From contig NZ_MU158690.1 of assembly GCF_015209965.1 (NCBI RefSeq), positions 186,854 to 250,853 on the forward strand: DNA of 64,000 nucleotides, given 5' to 3'. The notes beneath the pieces are model-generated. The model did not search any database. It saw only the letters and a program-made list of their open reading frames with translations, and was not told where the DNA came from. Every line of letters begins with the position of its first letter. The stretch's first letter is position 1. Source of the stretch: Sphingobacterium pedocola. Lineage in GTDB: Bacteria; Bacteroidota; Bacteroidia; Sphingobacteriales; Sphingobacteriaceae. The position numbers were made by a program, and so were the translations under genes. Shown one piece after another: positions 18,401 to 26,591 of this stretch.

Positions 18401-21400
18401 CAGGCGAATTATTCTTGTGGTAATCCGTAGGCGTTATACCAAATTCCGCTTTGAAGCAGGTCGAAAAATAACGTGGATCTGAAAACCCTGTGGCAAAAGC
18501 GACTTCACTTACCGAAATAGATTTGTCTTGATCCATCATTTGGCACGCATGTTTCAGACGGATATTCTTAATGAACTCGCTTGGGGAGAGATCCAGTAAT
18601 ACTTTTGTCTTTCGATAAAGAGTTGACTTTGACAGCCCCAGCTTATCGCCTAATTTAACAACATCGAATTGATCATCACCTAAATTGGATTCGATAACCG
18701 CGATCATTTTGTTCAAAAATTGCTCGTCGAGCGGTGTATAATCTAGTGTAGAGATATTGATTTGAGGATTCGCTTTAAAATCCAGCTGTTTTGTACGTTT
18801 GTTGATTACAAAGCTGTGGATGCGCGCTTCTAATACCTTTAGTTCAAACGGTTTGCTAACATATCCATCGGCGCCGGCTTGATAACACTCGATGCGATCA
18901 TCTATACTGTTTTTGGCCGTTAATAGGATGACGGGAATATGGTTTATCTCCGTGCTGTTTTTAATGGTTTTGCACAGTGTGAGACCATCCATCACAGGCA
19001 TCATAATATCGCTAATCACAATGTCTATCTCATGCTGGTGTAGAATAGCAAGAGCTTCTTCGCCATGGTTCGCTTGAAAAACGTTATAGTTTCTAGACAA
19101 AATACTCTGGATCGTTTGACGAAGATCTTCATTGTCCTCCACAAGCAACAAGTTAAGTTGTTGCATCTCATTCTTTGCTGGCGGTGTCGCCGTTGATATT
19201 GGTTCTTCGATACCTGAAAAGAAAGCAGGATTGCCCATAAATTGCCCATTTATATCTTGCAACTCTGTTTCCAGATAAGCTTCTTTTTGGATCGGCAGAT
19301 TGATCGTAAATTTGGTCCCTTTTTCGATGGCACTTTCTACTTGTATGTTTCCGTGATGGATCTCAACCAGCTCCTTCGTTAAAGCTAACCCAATGCCGTT
19401 ACTCTCGTGTTGATTAGCCTGTCTGTTGTTGTAAAAAGGGATAAAGATTCGATCTATTTCTTCGGGCGCGATACCTATGCCCGTGTCTACGATTTGTATG
19501 GTTAAAGAAGGGCCCTGTCTTTCTTCAGTTGTACGATACGAAAGCGAGATGTGACCGTTTTGGGGCGTATATTTAAATGCATTGGACAGCAGGTTGAATA
19601 AAATTTTATCCAATTTATCTGCGTCGAAATAACCTGCTATAGGACGTTCTGGTGTTAAGATCTCGAAACGGATATTTTTCTTTCTGCTTAACGGGCTGAA
19701 GTACGCAGAACATAGTTCATTGATAAATGTGCTGATTTCACCGAAGCTCACCCGTAGTTCCATCTGACGGTTCTCAACTCGTCTAAAATCTAAGATTTGC
19801 TGCAATAATCTTTTTAGGCGGTCGAGATTTAGCCGCATCTTTTCAAATTGTGAAAGATTTTTCTTAGTTGTAATCTGGACATCATCTATCAAGCAAGAGA
19901 TAATGGTTAAAGGAGTCAGCAAATCGTGCGAAATATTGGTGAAATAGCTGAGCTTGGTTTGTATGAGTTCGTTAGCTTTTTCTTTTTCAATCTGTGCAAT
20001 CCTTAAGTCGCTTCTCAATTGCAGCCTGTTTAGTGCAAAAGTAACTGTATAATAGATAAGAAAAATCAAGATTGACGCGTAAATAAGATAGGCTACGGTG
20101 CTTTCGTAAAAAGCAGGTTTCTTTCTGATGGTTAGTTCGGTAACAGCTGAGTTCCATTTATTATTTAGATCGGTAGCCTTGATCAAAAAGCGATAATTAC
20201 CCTTGCCAAGGTTATTATATGTGGCGAAATGGCGTTCTCGTGGTGCAAGTACCCAGTCCTTGTCGATGCCTTCCAGTTTGTAAGCATACCTTATTTTATC
20301 GGGATGGCTATACTCGAGAGACGTAAAGCTAATTTCTAGATTTTGATCTTCCGGTTCTAAAACAAGCGATTGTTGATAAAAATCGAACTTTTGGTTTTCC
20401 GAACGAAGCACCGCCGATTGATTGTTGATTTTAACATCTGATACGATAACACGGTCAGCATGCTCGGCAACAAAATCGGAATGTTCGAAATGTACAATTC
20501 CGTTGTATCCGCCGAAGTAAACGGATTTGTTTTTTCTATCTATTGCATAGGCTCGTTTTGCAAACATATTTACGTTTAAACCGTCGCTAGCAGTATATTC
20601 TATAATGTTTCTGTTGCCCGGGTTTACCTTATATATGTTCCTAGTGGTCGATAGCCAGATGGTCTGTCCAATGCAAATAATATCGAGAAGCTGATTTTTC
20701 GAAAATAGCTGCGAATTAGCGAATTCATCTATTTTTTTTTGTTGAACATGATAAGACAGTAGACGTGCATCCTTAGTGCCTATCCAAAGATTGCCCGTTT
20801 CATCGATAGCCATCGTTTCGATCTGGTTGGTTAATAATCCCAAAGTATGTTTGCCAACTTGCTGATTTGTTTTCCAAGGCCTATGCGGACTAAGCTGATA
20901 AATTCCTGAGCTTTTAGTCGCCACCCATACACTTCCGTCCTGCCCTTCAGATATTGCGGTGATCTCATCTTTTATATTCTGTATTGCAAATAGCTCTGGG
21001 TTGTCTTTTTCCTGCACAAAAATTCCGTTCGACGTCGCTATCCAGATGTTATTGCGTGTGTCAGCAAAGAAAAATTGTGGTATACCAGCACTTGGGCTCC
21101 ATTCCAGTAGATTTATTTGGCGTTTTAATATAATATCTCCGTCGCTTTTTCGAAAAATAGAAATGGTCGATTCATATGAGGAGCCAACCCAGATCTCGTT
21201 ATTAATTTCAAACGCGGAGGTAACGGCTCGGATAGCGAGCAGATCCTTAAAGCTCGTATTGCTATAGGTGTACACTTTATTCGTCTTGGGATCAAATTTA
21301 CCAAGGCCAATCCGCTCCAGATTGAACCATAATTGTCCCTCATTATCGCGGTAAAGCATATTAAGAATAGGCGACAGCCCGTGCCTTTGCTTCACCTGTT

Positions 21401-22445
21401 CGAATCCAAAATACTGCGTATTAGGTCGATCAAAATGGATGGTTGACACCCCTTTTCCACCGATCGAAAGCCATAAGGTGCCAGTACGATCTTGGTAGAC
21501 GTTGTTAAATATATTAGACGTATTGTCAAATAGCGACGACTGATCGATTTCTTCTAAGGCTCCATCGGTTGTATACACAAAGGTAGAGACGCCCGAAAAT
21601 GATAAAACCCAGATATATTTTTTATGCCTGTCTTGGAGCAAGTCGTAAACGAGTTCTTCCTTTCCCACCCTTCTTTTACTTTTTATCGTTAGTTCCCGAT
21701 ACAGGTTTTTTGGATCGTCAGGGTTAAACAAGAAAAGCCCGTCACCCCAAGTTGCGATCCACAATTGTCCGTGGTCGTCTTCCAACATTCTGAACGGATT
21801 GTTTCTCGAACCTAGTTTTGGATAGGAAATAAATCTGTCTTTGATTTTATTCAGTTTGAAAAGCCCTGCCCCCCAGATGCTCATCCACATATTTCCGCTG
21901 CTATCTTCAAAAATTAGACTAACCGTCCCCGGAGGAATGCTGTTTTTGTTGCTGGGGTCGTGTGTGTATTTTTTTACAAGACTAAGATCTGGCCTATACA
22001 CATAGATCGCGTTAAGCGTTCCTATCCAAATGTTAGCGTTCCTATCTATGTGGATTGTGGTGATATTTGCATGTTCTAGCGCCCGGTCGGGAAAGGGAAG
22101 CACCTCATATGATTTCTTGTCCATTACAAACAATCCATTTTGTGTCGCTAACAGAAGTCGGCCTTTTACCTCACCTATAGATGTTATATTTTGATCGGTA
22201 ATAATGCTTCCAGCTTTATTTTTTAATTTGAAGTTGAGCAAATTAAAAGCGTCAAACCGGCTTAAACCGCCCGCAGTAGCAAACCAAATGAAGCCTTCAC
22301 TATCCTGAAATGTGCAATTAACCGTTAACGAAGGTAGTTCCTGTTCGACAGGCAAAGAGGTAATTCCGATTTTTTGTGCAAAGGATAAAAGATGAAAAAA
22401 ACATATAGGAACTATAATTAGAAAATATTTTAACGCTCTCTCCAC
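18396..22445 (-). CDS. Hybrid two-component system regulator (one-chain sensor kinase and AraC-type response regulator)
   Basis: The 1349-residue HTCS protein has, in order: signal peptide or anchor (1-23); 14 or so periplasmic propeller repeats (W-F-A-T-x-G-G-L, WIGT.., to about 690); a Y_Y_Y domain (about 700-770); a membrane helix near 785-805; HisKA with ISHDLLTPLT, phospho-His840; HATPase ending with GIGLALTKELVEIHHG; a receiver with Asp1146 in ISDIMMPVMDG; and a C-terminal AraC HTH (SVSEVAFATGFSDPRYFSTCFKAEFG). Such proteins bind an oligosaccharide in the periplasm and switch on a nearby PUL. Its adjacent same-strand PUL is destroyed (17255-18294). It may now control the 7250-17145 locus, or be an orphan. 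Confidence 0.95.
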   Translation of the reverse strand: MERALKYFLIIVPICFFHLLSFAQKIGITSLPVEQELPSLTVNCTFQDSEGFIWFATAGGLSRFDAFNLLNFKLKNKAGSIITDQNITSIGEVKGRLLLATQNGLFVMDKKSYEVLPFPDRALEHANITTIHIDRNANIWIGTLNAIYVYRPDLSLVKKYTHDPSNKNSIPPGTVSLIFEDSSGNMWMSIWGAGLFKLNKIKDRFISYPKLGSRNNPFRMLEDDHGQLWIATWGDGLFLFNPDDPKNLYRELTIKSKRRVGKEELVYDLLQDRHKKYIWVLSFSGVSTFVYTTDGALEEIDQSSLFDNTSNIFNNVYQDRTGTLWLSIGGKGVSTIHFDRPNTQYFGFEQVKQRHGLSPILNMLYRDNEGQLWFNLERIGLGKFDPKTNKVYTYSNTSFKDLLAIRAVTSAFEINNEIWVGSSYESTISIFRKSDGDIILKRQINLLEWSPSAGIPQFFFADTRNNIWIATSNGIFVQEKDNPELFAIQNIKDEITAISEGQDGSVWVATKSSGIYQLSPHRPWKTNQQVGKHTLGLLTNQIETMAIDETGNLWIGTKDARLLSYHVQQKKIDEFANSQLFSKNQLLDIICIGQTIWLSTTRNIYKVNPGNRNIIEYTASDGLNVNMFAKRAYAIDRKNKSVYFGGYNGIVHFEHSDFVAEHADRVIVSDVKINNQSAVLRSENQKFDFYQQSLVLEPEDQNLEISFTSLEYSHPDKIRYAYKLEGIDKDWVLAPRERHFATYNNLGKGNYRFLIKATDLNNKWNSAVTELTIRKKPAFYESTVAYLIYASILIFLIYYTVTFALNRLQLRSDLRIAQIEKEKANELIQTKLSYFTNISHDLLTPLTIISCLIDDVQITTKKNLSQFEKMRLNLDRLKRLLQQILDFRRVENRQMELRVSFGEISTFINELCSAYFSPLSRKKNIRFEILTPERPIAGYFDADKLDKILFNLLSNAFKYTPQNGHISLSYRTTEERQGPSLTIQIVDTGIGIAPEEIDRIFIPFYNNRQANQHESNGIGLALTKELVEIHHGNIQVESAIEKGTKFTINLPIQKEAYLETELQDINGQFMGNPAFFSGIEEPISTATPPAKNEMQQLNLLLVEDNEDLRQTIQSILSRNYNVFQANHGEEALAILHQHEIDIVISDIMMPVMDGLTLCKTIKNSTEINHIPVILLTAKNSIDDRIECYQAGADGYVSKPFELKVLEARIHSFVINKRTKQLDFKANPQINISTLDYTPLDEQFLNKMIAVIESNLGDDQFDVVKLGDKLGLSKSTLYRKTKVLLDLSPSEFIKNIRLKHACQMMDQDKSISVSEVAFATGFSDPRYFSTCFKAEFGITPTDYHKNNSPE

Positions 22446-22521
22446 AATTATTCCGTTTAATCAGTTATCTAAAGATATAAAATAGATATATAGAATCACC
22501 CAGCTTTATCCAAATTCTATT

Positions 22522-22536
22522 TACCTTGGTAAGGTA
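22522..22536. promoter_or_regulatory. Inverted repeat TACCTT-GGT-AAGGTA upstream of the hybrid regulator
   Basis: A 6-3-6 palindrome lies 77 bases upstream of the regulator start and 190 bases upstream of the methyltransferase gene, in a 282-base divergent spacer. It could be an operator for either side; no other copy was noticed. Confidence 0.25.
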
Positions 22537-22727
22537 TTAAAGATATCACGTTGGTGCAAATATATACCGCATTTTTTTTAGGCTTATCCTGTTTGTGCTT
22601 AATGTTATCCATAAAAAGGCGTTGCAGTAAAAATGTTGGTGTCGTAGAGATCTATGGTTTGTCCGACTAGTAAAATACACCCGAAATTGTTAAAAACTTC
22701 TTGGTTTAATTTTATAGGTTTGTGTGT

Positions 22728-23438
22728 ATGAATGCTGGCAAACTTTATTTAATCCCCGTACCGCTTGCAGAAGGTGCGGAGAGATCATCCTATACCCACT
22801 TGCATCAAGAGGTAATCGATAATATCCATGAATATGTGGTTGAAAATGAGAAGACGGCGAGGCGCTTCTTGAAATCAGCGGGTTTAAAGGTACCCCAAAA
22901 TCAACTGATTATTCACGACTATGGAAAGCATTCCCGAGGGCAGATGGATTACGGCGAGGTTTTTGCGAATGTATTGAAAGGTAATGATATTGGGCTAATG
23001 TCTGAAGCAGGTTGCCCTGGAGTGGCAGATCCCGGAGCGGATGTCGTCCTTGAGGCACATAAAAGAGGAATTCAGGTCGTTCCTCTGGTAGGGCCAAGCG
23101 CTATTTTGCTTGCGCTAATGGCATCGGGATTTAACGGGCAGAAGTTTACCTTCCACGGCTATTTGCCTATTGATAAGGGAGAGCGGGCTAAGCGGATTAA
23201 AGATTTGGAAAGTCAAAGCGCACGTGAAAAAGTAACGCAGATATTTATCGAAACGCCTTTTCGAAATAATCAATTGCTGAGTGAATTGGTGCGGATCTGT
23301 AAGCCGTCTACCTTATTGAGTGTTTCCAGCAACCTTACAGCGCCAGACGAACGCATCAAAACGATGTCTGTGGCAGCGTGGAAGAAGGCGCCGCAGGAAT
23401 TACACAAGATACCGGCAATTTTTTTATTATTTGTTTAA
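22728..23438 (+). CDS. RsmI-related SAM-dependent methyltransferase (tetrapyrrole methylase fold)
   Basis: I choose ATG 22728 over the GTG at 22722 because MNAGKLYLIPVPLAEG is the expected N-terminus. The 236-residue protein carries the tetrapyrrole-methylase/RsmI fold: LYLIPVP at the start, then SEAGCPGVADPGADVVLEAHKRG (SAM-site glycine loop) and VVPLVGPSAILLALMASG. RsmI 2'-O-methylates C1402 of 16S rRNA. Bacteroidota carry this shorter paralogue, with LAEG where RsmI has LGNL-type residues, so I would not call it rsmI. No signal peptide. It is followed at 140 bases by a small membrane protein; no shared pathway is evident. Confidence 0.85.
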   Translation: MNAGKLYLIPVPLAEGAERSSYTHLHQEVIDNIHEYVVENEKTARRFLKSAGLKVPQNQLIIHDYGKHSRGQMDYGEVFANVLKGNDIGLMSEAGCPGVADPGADVVLEAHKRGIQVVPLVGPSAILLALMASGFNGQKFTFHGYLPIDKGERAKRIKDLESQSAREKVTQIFIETPFRNNQLLSELVRICKPSTLLSVSSNLTAPDERIKTMSVAAWKKAPQELHKIPAIFLLFV

Positions 23439-23578
23439 ATCTTAATGAAGTTATGCGATTAAAAAACTGGCTTTACGTTATTTTTTTGTAGTTTGTGTTT
23501 GCTTTTCGTCCCTTGGCCGGGGTCATGTGCCGGAATACAATTAACAGATATACGTTTAGATAGAGGAGCAGTAAATAT

Positions 23579-24049
23579 ATGGAAGAATTAATACAGAATA
23601 ATCAGGATCTGGCAAAGATGTTACCTTATCTCATTGCAGGAGCGGCGATACAACTGACGATATGGTTGTTTTTTGCGAACACTGTTCGATCCACGTTAAA
23701 ATTGATTCAAAAAGAGAATCAATGTATACTACCGAATCAAGCTTGGTTTCTAGCGGTACCTTTTTTTAATATTTATTGGAATTTTGAAGTTGTCCGTAGA
23801 CTTACCGATTCGCTGAACAATGAGTTTTTTGACAGGAAAATAGCGGTTGAAGAAAATCCGACCCGTAAACAAGGCTATATTTTTGCCATCTCTTTTTTAG
23901 TTGGTAATTTGCCGCTGCCTGTATTCTTAAAGTATCTGGCGTCGGTGGTTAATTTCATATATCTTATTGTTTATTGGGTTAAAATTGCAGAATGTAAAAA
24001 GCTGCTGAAAGCACATAATAATATGGATTCGCGAGTTAGTGAATTGTAG
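23579..24049 (+). CDS. Small multi-pass membrane protein, unknown function
   Basis: The 156-residue protein has three hydrophobic segments: about 14-36 (LPYLIAGAAIQLTIWLFF), about 98-118 (GYIFAISFLVGNLPLPV) and about 122-140 (LASVVNFIYLIVYWVKIA). Between the first two is a soluble stretch with PNQAWFLAVPFFNIYWNFEVVRRLTDSL, a pattern resembling DUF4328-like or inner-membrane proteins of Bacteroidota; this resemblance is a guess. The ATG at 23579 follows an AGAGGAGC stretch that could act as a Shine-Dalgarno sequence. It sits 50 bases before the Nif3 gene and may be its operon partner. Confidence 0.7.
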   Translation: MEELIQNNQDLAKMLPYLIAGAAIQLTIWLFFANTVRSTLKLIQKENQCILPNQAWFLAVPFFNIYWNFEVVRRLTDSLNNEFFDRKIAVEENPTRKQGYIFAISFLVGNLPLPVFLKYLASVVNFIYLIVYWVKIAECKKLLKAHNNMDSRVSEL

Positions 24050-24099
24050 TATGCGCATACGTGATTCTGCGCGAGGGTTAAAAAGTTAAAATCGAATAC

Positions 24100-25197
24100 A
24101 TGAAGATAAAAGAACTGACAAATTATTTGGAAAGTATTGCTCCCCTGTCTTATCAGGAGCCATATGATAATGCGGGACTTATTGTGGGCAATGCGGAAGA
24201 TGAGATTACCAAAGCGCTGATCTCTTTAGATTGTACGGAGGCTGTTGTCGACGAAGCGATTGCAAAAGGATGTGATATGATAATCTCACATCACCCTATC
24301 GTATTCAAAGGATTGAAAAAATTTAACAACAGGAATTATGTGGAACGGACTATCATTAAAGCAATTAAGAATAACATAGCGTTATACGCCATACACACGA
24401 ATTTAGATAATGTCGTTGGAGGTGTAAGCTCGAAAATTGCAGATAAATTGAGCCTTCAGGCTCCCGCGATCCTGAGCCCAAAATCAGGATTATTAAAGAA
24501 GTTGATCGTCTACGTGCCTCGAGCAGATGTAGAACGTGTACGTCAAGCGCTATTTGATGCAGGGGCCGGTCATATCGGCAACTATGATCAGTGTAGTTAT
24601 AATTCGGCTGGTTACGGAACTTTTCGCCCGCTAGCCGGAGCTGAGCCGACTATTGGTGAAGTGGGAAGCCAAGAACGCGTAGAAGAAACCCGTATAGAGG
24701 TGATTTTTCCGGATAACCTGGAACGTGCGATTGTAGTCGCGTTATTGTCTTCCCATCCTTATGAAGAGGTAGCACATCATATCGTGACATTGGATAATAC
24801 ATCGCATTATGTAGGTGCAGGAGTAATAGGAAATTTACCCACTCCGTTGTCCGAAGCTGATTTTTTAGCCTATTTAAAAGAAAACTTGAAGTTAAACGTC
24901 ATTCGGTATACACAATTTTTAGGAAAAGAAATATCCCGTGTTGCGGTCTGCGGTGGGGCTGGAGGATTTTTGTTGGAGCACGCAAAGCGTTCAGGCGCTG
25001 ATGTTTATGTTACAGCAGATTATAAGTATCATGAGTTTTTTGATGCGGAAGGTCAGTTAGTAATTGCGGATATCGGACATTTTGAAAGTGAACAATTTAC
25101 ACAAGAATTATTGTTCGACATAATACGGAAAAAATTTGCTAACTTTGCTCTCTTAATAACGGAAACAGACACAAATCCAATCAAATACTACAGTTAA
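24100..25197 (+). CDS. Nif3-like dinuclear metal-centre protein (YbgI/YqfO type)
   Basis: The 365-residue protein is of the long YqfO type: Nif3 halves flank an inserted CutA/PII-like domain (about 125-235, SGLLKKLIVYVPRADVERVRQALFDAGAG). Metal ligands are seen in MIISHHPIVFKG and AIHTNLDNVVGG, and in the C-half in IADIGHFESEQF. The family forms hexameric rings with two metals per subunit; it has been linked to GTP cyclohydrolase-type names, but its role is not settled. Its TAA overlaps the ATG of the zinc-ribbon gene by one base (TAATG), a sign of translational coupling. This gene pair is common in Bacteroidota. Confidence 0.92.
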   Translation: MKIKELTNYLESIAPLSYQEPYDNAGLIVGNAEDEITKALISLDCTEAVVDEAIAKGCDMIISHHPIVFKGLKKFNNRNYVERTIIKAIKNNIALYAIHTNLDNVVGGVSSKIADKLSLQAPAILSPKSGLLKKLIVYVPRADVERVRQALFDAGAGHIGNYDQCSYNSAGYGTFRPLAGAEPTIGEVGSQERVEETRIEVIFPDNLERAIVVALLSSHPYEEVAHHIVTLDNTSHYVGAGVIGNLPTPLSEADFLAYLKENLKLNVIRYTQFLGKEISRVAVCGGAGGFLLEHAKRSGADVYVTADYKYHEFFDAEGQLVIADIGHFESEQFTQELLFDIIRKKFANFALLITETDTNPIKYYS

Positions 25198-25931
25198 TGG
25201 AACAAACCGTAGAACAAAAATTACAAGCATTATGGTCGTTGCAAACGATCCATACTAAAATAGACAAAATTCGCCAAGTGCGTGGTGAACTTCCTATTGA
25301 AGTTGCTGATTTAGAAGATGAAATCGCTGGATTAGAAACGCGTCTCGAAAAAATTAGAGTAGATCTTGACGATTTAGAAGATTCAATTGTAAAACGTAAA
25401 AACATGATTAAAGACGCACAGTCGGCAATCAAGAAATACGAAGGTCAATTGAACGAAGTAAAAAACAATCGGGAATATGATGCTATTTCTAAAGAAATCG
25501 AAATTCAAGGCCTTGAGATTCAAGTTTGTGAAAAACGTATAAAAGAAGCCGAGTTTGAAATTAGAAACAAAACGGAAGGCTACGAAAAAACGGAAACCAA
25601 TCTGAATTTCAATAAAGCTGAGTTAGAGGTTAAGCAAAAGGAACTGGAAACAATTACTTCTGAAACACAAATTGAAGAAGATACATTGTTGAAAAAGGCA
25701 GAAGGTGCGACGACAAACAATGAAGAGCGTTTGTTGAAAGTGTACAATAAGCTTCGTGATTCTTACCGCAATGGCCTTGCAGTTGTTTCTATCGAGCGTG
25801 ATAGTTGTTCAGGTTGTCACAATAAGATACCGCCTCAATTGCAGTCTGAAATTCGTCAACGCAAGAAAATTATTATTTGCGAGCACTGTGGACGTATCTT
25901 AGTTGACGAGGAAATCGCTTCTGAAGATTAA
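25197..25931 (+). CDS. Coiled-coil protein with C-terminal C4 zinc ribbon
   Basis: The 244-residue protein is mostly a long helical hairpin (about 10-180, rich in E, K, L heptads) and ends in a zinc ribbon: CSGCHNKIPPQL and then IICEHCGRILVDEE, two CxxC knuckles. This fits the CT398/zf-RING_7 group of nucleic-acid- or trafficking-associated coiled-coil proteins. The exact function is unknown. It begins within the last base of the Nif3 gene, so translation is coupled. A perfect 10-bp GC-rich terminator follows 20 bases after the stop. Confidence 0.9.
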   Translation: MEQTVEQKLQALWSLQTIHTKIDKIRQVRGELPIEVADLEDEIAGLETRLEKIRVDLDDLEDSIVKRKNMIKDAQSAIKKYEGQLNEVKNNREYDAISKEIEIQGLEIQVCEKRIKEAEFEIRNKTEGYEKTETNLNFNKAELEVKQKELETITSETQIEEDTLLKKAEGATTNNEERLLKVYNKLRDSYRNGLAVVSIERDSCSGCHNKIPPQLQSEIRQRKKIIICEHCGRILVDEEIASED

Positions 25932-25951
25932 GAATTTTTATTTAATGTATG

Positions 25952-25983
25952 AACGCCGGAATTTAATTCCGGCGTTTTTTTGG
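25952..25983 (+). terminator. Intrinsic terminator after the Nif3/zinc-ribbon operon
   Basis: AACGCCGGAA (25952-25961) and TTCCGGCGTT (25967-25976) pair perfectly around a TTTAA loop and run into TTTTT. Confidence 0.9.
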
Positions 25984-26035
25984 TATCTCCATTTTTCGAG
26001 TAAAGGATTAATTTAAAATTTAAAGGGATAAGAAA

Positions 26036-26410
26036 AAGGAAGGTTTTCTTTATCCAAATTTTCTTTTGTCGCTTGGCCCGCGACGGGGGCCTTCTTTTTA
26101 CCTCAAAAAGAAGCAAAAACTCATCGCTGTACCAGCTCGCCACAACGGATCACCATGCCTGCTATCGGCGACCTGCTAAGGCGATACTCTCCGAATTTGT
26201 AAGGATAGTGATCTTTTGTATACGACAAATGCACTACCCTTACATACACGACAAATGTCGCCTGTGAAGCTTTTGGTAGTAGCATTGGGAAGCACTATCC
26301 CTACAGCCAAAAGGTTCGAGCGACGATTTTTCCTTCTTTTTATAAAAAAAGAAGTCGCCCTGCGCCGGCGAAAGAGGCGCATAAAAAAGCGGATTAAAAA
26401 AACCTTCCTT
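26036..26410. mobile_element. MITE-like non-coding repeat element, 375 bp
   Basis: The ends are 20-base inverted repeats, 18 of 20 matching: AAGGAAGGTTTTCTTTATCC at 26036-26055 against the inverse of 26391-26410. The similarity continues inward for about 100 bases on each side (26036-26135 against the inverse of 26311-26410), including a small CTTCTTTTT..AAAAAGAAG hairpin in both arms near 26090-26112 and 26332-26353. Nearer the centre, GGATAGTG and CACTATCC form a further inverse pair. The internal ORFs of 64-78 codons look random. No target duplication is obvious. It sits between a terminator and the tricorn gene. I infer a non-autonomous transposon derivative or an abundant family of hairpin repeats. 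Confidence 0.6.
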
Positions 26411-26559
26411 TACCATCAACACCCCTACTTAATTCCGCAAGAAATGCCTTAAAAAGATAATTTGCTATAACCGAAGTCTACTAAGCCGTCAATATGCAAC
26501 AACTTGGATATAATCGTGCTAATAATTAGAAATCAAATATATTTCCAACGTAAATTATC

Positions 26560-26567
26560 TAAGTTTG
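26560..26567 (+). promoter_or_regulatory. -7 box (TAAGTTTG) for the tricorn-like protease
   Basis: TAAGTTTG is a full TAnnTTTG match and the same octamer as in the gcvH promoter. It lies 25 bases before the chosen ATG at 26592, giving a leader under 20 bases. No clear TTTG is seen at -33. It also argues against the TTG start at 26565, which lies inside the box. Confidence 0.5.
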
Positions 26568-26591
26568 TTCCTTAATATTCTTACCCCGTAT

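Noticed and set aside
26073..26452. ORFs of 64-78 codons inside the repeat element
   Set aside because: Several frames on both strands are open by chance in an arginine/lysine-rich hairpin repeat; no domain is seen.
25932..26591. CRISPR array or tRNA in the AT-rich spacers
   Set aside because: I looked for regularly spaced direct repeats and cloverleaf-like arms in the spacers and saw none.
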